This document shows positions 38,480 to 45,395 of a stretch of 64,000 bases of DNA, in pieces (positions within the stretch are counted from its first letter, which is position 1; each line of letters opens with the position of its first letter). The DNA is from Clostridiales bacterium (lineage in GTDB: Bacteria; Bacillota; Clostridia; Saccharofermentanales; Saccharofermentanaceae): NCBI GenBank assembly GCA_017480325.1, contig JAFVAY010000011.1:62001-126000 (forward strand), written 5' to 3'. The position numbers and the translations under genes are program-made. The notes below the pieces were generated by a model. It ran no database searches and was not told the DNA's origin. It saw nothing but the letters and a program-made list of their open reading frames with translations.

Positions 38480-40001
38480 TGAGTTACGACAGGAAATTGA
38501 TGCGGCAGATAAGGATTTGCTCGACGCATTCGAGCGCAGGCTTCAGGCGGCAAAGAGCATAGGAGAACTTAAGAGGGTGGAAGGTAAGCCGGTGTTTGAC
38601 CCCGAGAGGGAGCAGCTGAAGCTGGACCGTATCGCGGCTTTGGCGGGATTCGAGTCGAAGCCTTATGCCGGAAGGCTTTATAAAGAGATTATGAATATAG
38701 CAAAAGACCTCGAGAGCAGACCTATCTTCGGCGTTCTCGGGAAATCTCTGCCTCACACGTATTCTCCGCAGATTCATAGCCTTATAACAACTGACTATGC
38801 TTATACCATAATCGAGAGGGAAGAGGACGAGCTTGATGAGCTATGGGCTCAGGGAAGACGCGGGGTCTATGGCGGATTTAACGTAACTATTCCATATAAG
38901 AAGACGGCGCTTCAAAGATGTGATGAACTTACGGAATGTGCGAAGAATATCGGTGCAGTAAATACTGTCGTGTTCAGAGAGGACGGGACGAGTCTTGGAG
39001 CCAACACAGATGTCTATGGCTTCAAGTACATGCTTAAGTCGTCAGGCATCGACCCTGCAGGGAAGACGGCTTTGATATTGGGAACCGGCGGTGCGTCTGT
39101 TGCTGTCGAAGAGGCTTTAAAGAAAATGGGAGCTTCTGATATCAGGTTCGTAAGCAGAACCGGAGACATCAACTACGAGAACGTCTATGAGACCTGCGAA
39201 GAAGCGAACCTTATCGTAAACACAACACCGGTCGGCATGTACCCGGAGATAATGAACTCGCCTCTTGATATCGCGAAGTTTCAAAATCTCGAAGCCGTGG
39301 CGGACATCATTTACAACCCTTCCTGTACGAGACTTCTTTACAATGCGAGGAAGGCCGGTCTTAAGACTGCAGGCGGATTGAAGATGCTTGTGGCGCAGGC
39401 GTTCAAGGCGTCGGCTTTCTTCAGGGGTGCTAGGGATGATAACGATGCGGAAGCGTCCGTAAACGAAGAGGACGTCGAGCGTGTTACCAAGCTTCTTGAG
39501 AATAAGATGAAGAACATAACGATAATAGGTATGCCCGGATCGGGTAAGACCTGGTTCGCCAGATGGCTCGGCACAAACCTCGGAATGAAAGTAGTTGACT
39601 TAGACTTGGTTTATGCCGAAGAATACGGCGAGACCTGCGCCGAGACTTTACGTAGAGACGGTGAGGATGTCTTCCGTGAGAGGGAGTCCAAGATAGCAAG
39701 AGAGTATCTTGGCAGAAGCGGGCTTATCATATCCTGCGGAGGCGGCATTATCGTAAGGAAAGAGAATCATTTCCCAATTAAGTGCAATTCTCTGGTTATC
39801 TATAACGAGCGTCCTCTTGAAGTCCTCTCACTTAACAACAGACCCTTAAGCGCAGGACATGGAGTCGAGAAGCTCTACGAGCAGAGGAAGGATAAATACG
39901 AGTCTCTTGCTGATATCGTGATACATGTGGATAAGAAGGATTCCCGCGAGGAATACCTTAACGAAGCACTGGAGAAATACTATGAAGCTACTTGTTCTTA
40001 A
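38466..40001 (+). CDS. trifunctional chorismate mutase-shikimate dehydrogenase-shikimate kinase
   Basis: 511 residues in three parts. Residues 1-88: AroQ-type chorismate mutase (LDELRQEIDAADKDLLDAFE, RLYKEIMNIAK). Residues about 89-340: shikimate dehydrogenase (IFGVLGKSLPHTYSPQIHS, GGFNVTIPYKKTAL, NTDVYGFKYML, ILGTGGASVAVEEAL, IIYNPSCTRLLYNARKAG). From about 348: shikimate kinase with P-loop IIGMPGSGKTWFARWL, substrate Asp in KVVDLDLVYAE and LIISCGGGIIVRKENH, and the lid RPLSAGHGVEKLYEQRKDKYE. All active-site motifs look intact. It supplies two steps before EPSP synthase and the step after chorismate. Two-part fusions exist; this three-part order is unusual to my knowledge. Confidence 0.9.
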   Translation: MKTLDELRQEIDAADKDLLDAFERRLQAAKSIGELKRVEGKPVFDPEREQLKLDRIAALAGFESKPYAGRLYKEIMNIAKDLESRPIFGVLGKSLPHTYSPQIHSLITTDYAYTIIEREEDELDELWAQGRRGVYGGFNVTIPYKKTALQRCDELTECAKNIGAVNTVVFREDGTSLGANTDVYGFKYMLKSSGIDPAGKTALILGTGGASVAVEEALKKMGASDIRFVSRTGDINYENVYETCEEANLIVNTTPVGMYPEIMNSPLDIAKFQNLEAVADIIYNPSCTRLLYNARKAGLKTAGGLKMLVAQAFKASAFFRGARDDNDAEASVNEEDVERVTKLLENKMKNITIIGMPGSGKTWFARWLGTNLGMKVVDLDLVYAEEYGETCAETLRRDGEDVFRERESKIAREYLGRSGLIISCGGGIIVRKENHFPIKCNSLVIYNERPLEVLSLNNRPLSAGHGVEKLYEQRKDKYESLADIVIHVDKKDSREEYLNEALEKYYEATCS

Positions 40002-40410
40002 CGGTCCCAACCTTAACATGCTCGGTATAAGAGAGCCCGACATCTACGGCAAAAGCACCTACGCCGACCTTATCGCTATGATCAAGGCGCACTGCGACGA
40101 TAAGGGCGTAGAGGTTATCTTCAAGCAGAGTAATCACGAGGGGGACCTGGTGGACTTTATACAGCAGGCCCTTTTCGACAAGTGTGACGGCATATTGATA
40201 AACCCCGGAGCTTATACTCACACTTCGGTGGCGCTCCTGGATGCTCTTAAGGCGGTGCAGATCCCCTCGGTCGAGGTTCACATAAGCGATGTGGACTCGA
40301 GAGAGGAATTCAGGCAGATATCCTATGTGTCCCTTATCGCGGCCAAGACCATCAAGGGACACGGGTTTGAAGGCTACATCGAGGCGGTAGATTATCTTAT
40401 TGGAGCGTAA
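39982..40410 (+). CDS. aroQ: type II 3-dehydroquinate dehydratase
   Basis: 142 residues from the ATG at 39982, 20 bp inside the previous gene's end. LLVLNGPNLNMLGIREPDIYG carries the catalytic Arg and Tyr loop; LINPGAYTHTSVALLDAL and VEVHISDVDSREEFRQIS carry the Asn and His/Arg ligands. Converts dehydroquinate to dehydroshikimate. It is the last aro gene of the operon. Confidence 0.95.
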   Translation: MKLLVLNGPNLNMLGIREPDIYGKSTYADLIAMIKAHCDDKGVEVIFKQSNHEGDLVDFIQQALFDKCDGILINPGAYTHTSVALLDALKAVQIPSVEVHISDVDSREEFRQISYVSLIAAKTIKGHGFEGYIEAVDYLIGA

Positions 40411-40444
40411 TGATATATAATTACCCTTGCGGAGGGAAAGAATA

Positions 40445-41785
40445 ATGTCCGATAAAGATAAGATAATGAACCTCGAGGGGGACGAGCTTGATGCGGCGCT
40501 CCTCGCGGCTATAGACGAGACAGAAGAGGAAGAAAGAGCAGCCAGAGAGCAGAAGGCTCAGGAGCAAAGAGAGCGCGCGGAGCAGATCCGCCTGGATGCT
40601 CTCGAGGATCAACAGAAGAAGGCTAAGATAGATGAGCTTCGAAGCACTCTTCCCAACGAAGGAAGAAGATATTTCCTTATGGCAGAGGAAGCGGAGTGCA
40701 ACGAGGACAATAACGATGCTACCGTTACCGGTGTGATGTTCGGCACCTGTAAGAAGGGCGATATTGTCTATCTTTACAGGATCGACGGCAGAGCTATGGG
40801 AAGCCGTGTTCTCGATATTGATGTATATAACGGCAATCTGTATGAGCCTGCTGACGAGGTGACGTCGGGCAAAACCAAGATCAGGATATCAGTAGACTAT
40901 GAGAAGCTGGGCTTTAATAAGGAGACAGCGATCCCTAGATTCTCCGTTCTTACCAGTGTGGAGCCGGGTGCTAAGATGAAGGACGGCAATCCCCGCGTCG
41001 AGAATCCCGCGCTTATGGGACTAATGTTCAGGCACGGCGAATATAACAAGGATAAGAATTACCTTGACTTCCTCATGAACAGTATCGTTAACGGACGTTT
41101 CCTGATCCCTGCCATGAATGCGGATGCGAATGATAAGGTACCCGCTAACGGCAAGAAGCAGCTTAAGATCGTAATGATCACGAAGAAGGAGGAGCCCGGT
41201 AAGAGGGTGCTTCCACTGTTTACAGATGCCAATTCGCTGGCGATGTGGAAGGAGCTTTTCGCAGGGGAGGAGAAGCCCTCTGTCATTACCATGAGCTTCA
41301 TGGAGGCGGCGAAGTTCGTATCCAAGGACAAATTCGACATAGTCTTCAATCCCAGGGGACCGGTGTCCTTCGGGCTCCCGAATAAGGTGATAAACGCCAT
41401 GGCTGCGACCGTGGAGAACCACAAGAAGAACGCTCCGGTTAATAAGCAGGTGATAACCGACGGCTCCAAGATCATGGTGGGAGAGCCGCGCCCGGGGGCG
41501 GAGACGGATAATGTAAGGTCCGCGCTAATAAGCTACTGCCGAGGCAACAGCAGCGTTAACAGGGCAGGACTTCTTTACATAATGAAGGAGAATAAGCTCA
41601 GTTATCTTATAATCGTCGACACGCCGAAGGGTGAGGAGCAGGCGGTGTTCGCGGGTATACTCGCGGCGGTGAAGCCTCATCTTAATTCCGTCAAGACAGT
41701 GGATTTCTCGCTGTTGTCGGAGGCGGCCTTCGCCAACGATTACTATAAGAAAAAGGAATGGGACTACGTACGTGTGGTACAATAA
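40445..41785 (+). CDS. SseB-like domain protein
   Basis: 446 residues from the ATG at 40445 (GGAGGGAAAG upstream). An N-terminal charged helix of about 80 residues (ETEEEERAAREQKAQEQRER) is followed by an unnamed middle region. From about residue 245, VLPLFTDANSLAMWKELF and KFDIVFNPRGPVSFGLPN resemble the SseB N-terminal domain, and ALISYCRGNSSVNRAGLLYI onward resembles the SseB C-terminal half. SseB confers enhanced serine sensitivity in E. coli; molecular role unknown. The gene follows the aro operon by 34 bp but its link to it is not evident. Confidence 0.65.
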   Translation: MSDKDKIMNLEGDELDAALLAAIDETEEEERAAREQKAQEQRERAEQIRLDALEDQQKKAKIDELRSTLPNEGRRYFLMAEEAECNEDNNDATVTGVMFGTCKKGDIVYLYRIDGRAMGSRVLDIDVYNGNLYEPADEVTSGKTKIRISVDYEKLGFNKETAIPRFSVLTSVEPGAKMKDGNPRVENPALMGLMFRHGEYNKDKNYLDFLMNSIVNGRFLIPAMNADANDKVPANGKKQLKIVMITKKEEPGKRVLPLFTDANSLAMWKELFAGEEKPSVITMSFMEAAKFVSKDKFDIVFNPRGPVSFGLPNKVINAMAATVENHKKNAPVNKQVITDGSKIMVGEPRPGAETDNVRSALISYCRGNSSVNRAGLLYIMKENKLSYLIIVDTPKGEEQAVFAGILAAVKPHLNSVKTVDFSLLSEAAFANDYYKKKEWDYVRVVQ

Positions 41786-41803
41786 GCCCCGGAGGCAGAA
41801 GGT

Positions 41804-41986
41804 ATGACTAGCGACCCCAATATTCTTCTAAGTGTGATCAATACGGGACTGAGGGACGAGTACTCGTCGCTTACGGATCTGTGTCTGTCCAAGGGACTTC
41901 AGGAGGAGAGCATCGTCGAGACTCTTAAGGGGATCGGTTATGAGTACAGCTCCGAGTTAAACAGATTTATATACAAAGACAAATAA
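41804..41986 (+). CDS. DUF4250 family small protein
   Basis: 60 residues. The pattern LLSVINTGLRDEYSSLTDLC, then GIGYEYSSELNRFI, matches DUF4250 proteins of Bacillota, whose role is unknown. A helical N-terminal half is followed by a beta hairpin, as in a minimal DNA- or ribosome-associated fold. It stands between the SseB-like gene (18 bp) and gpmI (17 bp), so a shared transcript is likely. Confidence 0.75.
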   Translation: MTSDPNILLSVINTGLRDEYSSLTDLCLSKGLQEESIVETLKGIGYEYSSELNRFIYKDK

Positions 41987-42003
41987 AGCAAGGAGACACT
42001 AAC

Positions 42004-43596
42004 ATGAAGAGAAGACCAGTTGTATTAATGGTGCTTGACGGCTTCGGACTTACTGACAACAAGGAGTACAATGCGGTTTATATCGCCAACACTCCGGTCA
42101 TCGACAAGCTTGAGGCTGAATGCCCTTTCGTAAAGGGATATGCGTCGGGACTCGCGGTAGGACTTCCTGACGGACAGATGGGTAATTCCGAGGTAGGTCA
42201 CATGAATATCGGTTCGGGAAGGATCATCTATCAGGACCTGACCCTCATCACGAAGTATATCGAGGACGGTGTGTTCTTCAAGAATGAGGACCTCCTCCGC
42301 GCTATCAATAACTGTAAAGAGAATAACTCCGATCTTCATGTCTGGGGACTTCTCTCCGACGGCGGTGTTCACTCACATATTACGCATCTTTATGCGATCC
42401 TCGAGCTTTGTAAGAGAGAGAGCTTCGACCGTGTGTATGTTCATCCTTTCTTTGACGGGCGTGATACACCTCCGGCATCCGGTAAGAGCTATCTCGAGGC
42501 TTTGATCGCGAAGATGAATGAGATCGGCGTAGGCAAGGTCGCTTCACTGTCAGGACGTTACTACGCTATGGACAGAGACAATAACTGGGATCGTATCCAG
42601 ATTGCTTACGATTCCCTTGTCAAGGGTGAGGGAGTTAAGGCTACTGACCCTGTAGAGGCTATGCAGGCCTCCTACGACGCAGGTGTAACGGACGAGTTCG
42701 TAATGCCTACGGTCATTACAGACGAGAGCGGTGCCCCCGTAAGCGTTGTAAAGCCTAACGATTCCGTTATCTTCTTCAACTTCCGTCCTGATCGTGCCCG
42801 TGAGATCACCAAGGCGTTCTGCTTCTCCAACGAGGACATCGCAGCCCAGCCCGGTGACGCAGCCGATACAAAGTGCATGAAGCACCTCGTAAGAGCTAAC
42901 GGATTTATGCCTCTTACATACGTTTGCTTCAAGGACTACGACGAGACTATTCCCAATAAGTTCGTCGCCTTCAAGAAGGAGGAGATCGTCAATACTCTGG
43001 GTCAGTATCTCGCTGACAACGGCCTGAAGCAGCTTCGTATCGCAGAGACAGAGAAGTATGCTCACGTTACCTTCTTCTTTAACGGCGGTATCGAGGAGCC
43101 TAATAATGACGAGGACAGAACTCTCGTTCCTTCCCCTGCGGTTGCCACCTATGATCTGAAGCCCGAGATGAGTGCTCCCGAGGTCTCCGAGAAGCTTGAT
43201 GCCGCTATCTGCTCCGATAAGTATGATGTGGTCATTATCAACTTCGCGAATCCCGATATGGTAGGTCACACCGGTAATCTCGAGGCTGCCATCGAGGCGG
43301 TAGAGAGAGTCGATGCCTGCGTCGGCGGTGCGGTAGAGGCCGTTAAGAAGATGAACGGCGTGCTCTTCATCTGTGCTGACCACGGTAATGCGGAGCAGAT
43401 GATCAACTTCGAGACACATCAGCCTCACACGGCTCACACCACTAATCCGGTACCGTTCATCCTCTATAACTACGATCCCGAGTACACATTAAGAGAGGGC
43501 GGACGCCTGTGCGATATCGCTCCAACGCTCCTGGAGATCATGGGTCTCCCTCAGCCTAAGGAGATGACCGGCGAGTCGCTTCTTATTAAGAAGTAA
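42004..43596 (+). CDS. gpmI: 2,3-bisphosphoglycerate-independent phosphoglycerate mutase
   Basis: 530 residues; AAGGAG before the ATG. Metal-binding alkaline phosphatase-like motifs: VVLMVLDGFGLTDN (Asp), DGQMGNSEVGHMNIGSG with the phosphorylated Ser, GGVHSHITHLYAIL, HPFFDGRDTPPASGKSYLE, INFANPDMVGHTGN, and CADHGNAEQM. It interconverts 3- and 2-phosphoglycerate in glycolysis using two Mn ions. It is the housekeeping glycolytic gene of this neighbourhood, closed by the terminator at 43628-43657. Confidence 0.95.
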   Translation: MKRRPVVLMVLDGFGLTDNKEYNAVYIANTPVIDKLEAECPFVKGYASGLAVGLPDGQMGNSEVGHMNIGSGRIIYQDLTLITKYIEDGVFFKNEDLLRAINNCKENNSDLHVWGLLSDGGVHSHITHLYAILELCKRESFDRVYVHPFFDGRDTPPASGKSYLEALIAKMNEIGVGKVASLSGRYYAMDRDNNWDRIQIAYDSLVKGEGVKATDPVEAMQASYDAGVTDEFVMPTVITDESGAPVSVVKPNDSVIFFNFRPDRAREITKAFCFSNEDIAAQPGDAADTKCMKHLVRANGFMPLTYVCFKDYDETIPNKFVAFKKEEIVNTLGQYLADNGLKQLRIAETEKYAHVTFFFNGGIEEPNNDEDRTLVPSPAVATYDLKPEMSAPEVSEKLDAAICSDKYDVVIINFANPDMVGHTGNLEAAIEAVERVDACVGGAVEAVKKMNGVLFICADHGNAEQMINFETHQPHTAHTTNPVPFILYNYDPEYTLREGGRLCDIAPTLLEIMGLPQPKEMTGESLLIKK

Positions 43597-43627
43597 GCAG
43601 CAGGCTATAGTTTAAGCTGTATATTAG

Positions 43628-43657
43628 GGCCACTTCGCGATTGAGGTGGCCTTTATT
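43628..43657 (+). terminator. terminator of gpmI
   Basis: GGCCACTTC (43628-43636) pairs with GAGGTGGCC (43643-43651), one wobble, loop GCGATT, then TTTATT. The downstream arm also contains the -35 of the toxin-antitoxin promoter. Confidence 0.75.
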
Positions 43658-43687
43658 ATATGCTATAATAAGGTATCAAATGATACC
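43641..43687 (+). promoter_or_regulatory. promoter and operator of the toxin-antitoxin operon
   Basis: TTGAGG (43641-43646), 17-bp spacer, TGC-TATAAT (-10 at 43664-43669). Immediately after it lies a perfect inverted repeat GGTATCA-AA-TGATACC (43672-43687), covering the transcript start, as expected for an autorepressed antitoxin operator. Confidence 0.65.
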
Positions 43688-43702
43688 GTCAGGAGGCCGA
43701 AT

Positions 43703-44143
43703 TTGACTTCGGATTATTCATCAAGAATCGAGACCGAATTAGAGGTCAGTGCTTATATACAAGATCTAAGATATGCCTTAGACAGGGGCGCTACATTGAC
43801 GTTTCAGGTAACAAGGCGCATAGATGACAATAGGGATGAGCAATACACCAACCTTTATACTGTTAATACACTTTTCCCTGACGAGGACCCTGTTAATGCT
43901 TTAAGGCGGGAATTGCGAGATCTAACAGTAGAGGATTATATGAAGACTGTTAAGGACCTACGGTTCCCCGGAAGAAGCGAGATGCGTGAATTCGGGAAGG
44001 TGTATAACGGGAAGGATGATGTATACATTAAGATCAGAGTAGAACTTCTTAACAAGTTTGGTAATACAACAGCTTTTGTTATGTCTTTTCACTTTGCAGA
44101 GAAGGCCTTCACATTGAATATGTTTCCTTACAAGAAAGGTTAG
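43703..44143 (+). CDS. MqsR-like toxin of a type II toxin-antitoxin system
   Basis: 146 residues from a TTG start with GGAGG 10 nt upstream; the longer frame from 43646 starts inside the promoter and is not used. The core LTVEDYMKTVKDLRFPG, then MREFGKVYNGKDDVYIKIRV and FVMSFHFAEKAFTLNMFP, resembles MqsR-family RNase toxins of Firmicutes (the YIKI and SFHxAE blocks). MqsR cleaves mRNA at GCU sites in E. coli; that specificity is not shown here. It is 8 bp before the antitoxin, with the toxin first as in mqsRA. Confidence 0.65.
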   Translation: MTSDYSSRIETELEVSAYIQDLRYALDRGATLTFQVTRRIDDNRDEQYTNLYTVNTLFPDEDPVNALRRELRDLTVEDYMKTVKDLRFPGRSEMREFGKVYNGKDDVYIKIRVELLNKFGNTTAFVMSFHFAEKAFTLNMFPYKKG

Positions 44144-44150
44144 GTACCGC

Positions 44151-45179
44151 ATGAGAATGAAGATTATAGATTCAGAGAAGAAGCTTTGCTCCTGCTGCAT
44201 GGAAGAGCATGAGGTTAATATTGTAAAAGTTAAAGAAAACACCTCTTATAAAGGAAGAGACGTTACTTACGATGCCTTCTACACATATTGCGAGAACGCC
44301 GATGAGCTTTATATGGATGAGCAACAAATTAGGGAGAATGATATCAGATTAAAGGATTCGTATCGAGAGGCAGAGGGGCTTCTTACGTCTCATGCCATAA
44401 GTGCAATCAGAGCGAAGTACGGAATATCTCAGAGTGATTTTTGTATATTACTTGGGTGGGGAGGCAAGACTATCACCAGATATGAGAGCCATCAGATACA
44501 GGATAGGGCTCATGACACTATACTTAAGAAGGTTGACCATGACCCCGAGTGGTTCCTTTGTTTGCTGAATGACGCCAAGGGCAATATATCGGAGGTGTCA
44601 TACCATAAGTATTCTTCGTCTGCTTCAAGGCTATACGAAGCTAGTATGGATTTATATCTTCGTAAGGCGATAGAGGCGAAGTATGCCAAATTCCTAGGGA
44701 ATGCCATGTATCACGGAAACACCGAATTATCCCTGGATAAAGTGATAGATATGATTAGATACTACGCCGCATCCAAGGGTGTAAGTAATCTTTATAAGGT
44801 AAAACTAATGAAGCTTATGTGGTATGCAGACGCCTTGTCGTACAAGCAGAGGGGCTCTGCCATTACAGGTCTTGTGTACCAGGCCCTGCCGATGGGTGCG
44901 GTTCCTATTGGTCATAACGTGATCATTACTCTTAAAGGAGTTCCGTGTGAAGAGATAGATATGGGAGATGTAAATGCATATCACTTCTCGCTGACCGAAG
45001 AATGTAATTATCCAAGCCTGTCAGAGGAGGATAAGAGCATTATGGATATGGTTATATGTAAGCTGGGGAAGATGACGAAGGATGAGATTGTGTCGACTAT
45101 GCATAATGAGTTGGCCTACATAAAGACGGCGCCGCGGGAGATTATAGAATTCAAGTACGCCGAGAACCTAATGATATAA
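44151..45179 (+). CDS. MqsA-type antitoxin with a Panacea (DUF4065) domain
   Basis: 342 residues in three parts. Residues 1-60: YgiT/MqsA-like start with CSCC and YC, only a partial zinc ligand set. About 65-130: the XRE-type helix-turn-helix (SAIRAKYGISQSDFCILLGW, KTITRYESHQIQDRAHD). From about 195: a Panacea domain (SNLYKVKLMKLMWYADALSY, GLVYQALPMGAVP). Panacea domains neutralise very diverse toxins and serve as exchangeable antitoxins. The HTH should bind the 43672-43687 operator. The combination MqsA-HTH plus Panacea suggests this antitoxin both regulates and neutralises the neighbour. Confidence 0.8.
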   Translation: MRMKIIDSEKKLCSCCMEEHEVNIVKVKENTSYKGRDVTYDAFYTYCENADELYMDEQQIRENDIRLKDSYREAEGLLTSHAISAIRAKYGISQSDFCILLGWGGKTITRYESHQIQDRAHDTILKKVDHDPEWFLCLLNDAKGNISEVSYHKYSSSASRLYEASMDLYLRKAIEAKYAKFLGNAMYHGNTELSLDKVIDMIRYYAASKGVSNLYKVKLMKLMWYADALSYKQRGSAITGLVYQALPMGAVPIGHNVIITLKGVPCEEIDMGDVNAYHFSLTEECNYPSLSEEDKSIMDMVICKLGKMTKDEIVSTMHNELAYIKTAPREIIEFKYAENLMI

Positions 45180-45207
45180 GGCTTTGCCCCTGTGCATCTA
45201 AAATGTA

Positions 45208-45255
45208 ACACAATATATTGTGGTTTGTAGTTGACTAGACCACAACATATAGTTA
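45208..45255 (+). promoter_or_regulatory. two NrdR boxes upstream of nrdD
   Basis: Box 1, ACACAATATATTGTGG (45208-45223), and box 2, CCACAACATATAGTTA (45240-45255), match the NrdR consensus and are 32 bp apart start to start, about three helical turns, which is the usual spacing. NrdR represses ribonucleotide reductase genes when dATP is high. Box 2 overlaps the promoter. Confidence 0.85.
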
Positions 45256-45259
45256 GAAT
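45231..45259 (+). promoter_or_regulatory. nrdD promoter
   Basis: TTGACT (45231-45236), 17-bp spacer, TAGAAT (45254-45259). The -10 overlaps NrdR box 2, so bound NrdR should block polymerase. Confidence 0.65.
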
Positions 45260-45293
45260 GAATGAGCAATCGGAAACAGTCAAAAATCCGTTA

Positions 45294-45351
45294 GAAATGT
45301 AATATTACATTTCCCAAAACCGGTTAACAAACTTTTGTAACATTGTTACAA
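45294..45351. promoter_or_regulatory. two palindromes in the nrdD leader
   Basis: GAAATGTAATATTACATTTC (45294-45313) is a perfect 20-bp palindrome, and TTGTAAC-ATT-GTTACAA (45335-45351) a 7-bp inverted repeat. They lie after the predicted transcript start, not in NrdR boxes, so they may be a second operator or leader hairpins. Confidence 0.5.
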
Positions 45352-45395
45352 TAGTCAAGCTGATTCAAAAGACATAAAAGGGCAGGGTGCACAAC

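Noticed and set aside
45258-45302. 14-codon frame in the nrdD leader
   Set aside because: It begins inside the -10 element and has no ribosome binding site.
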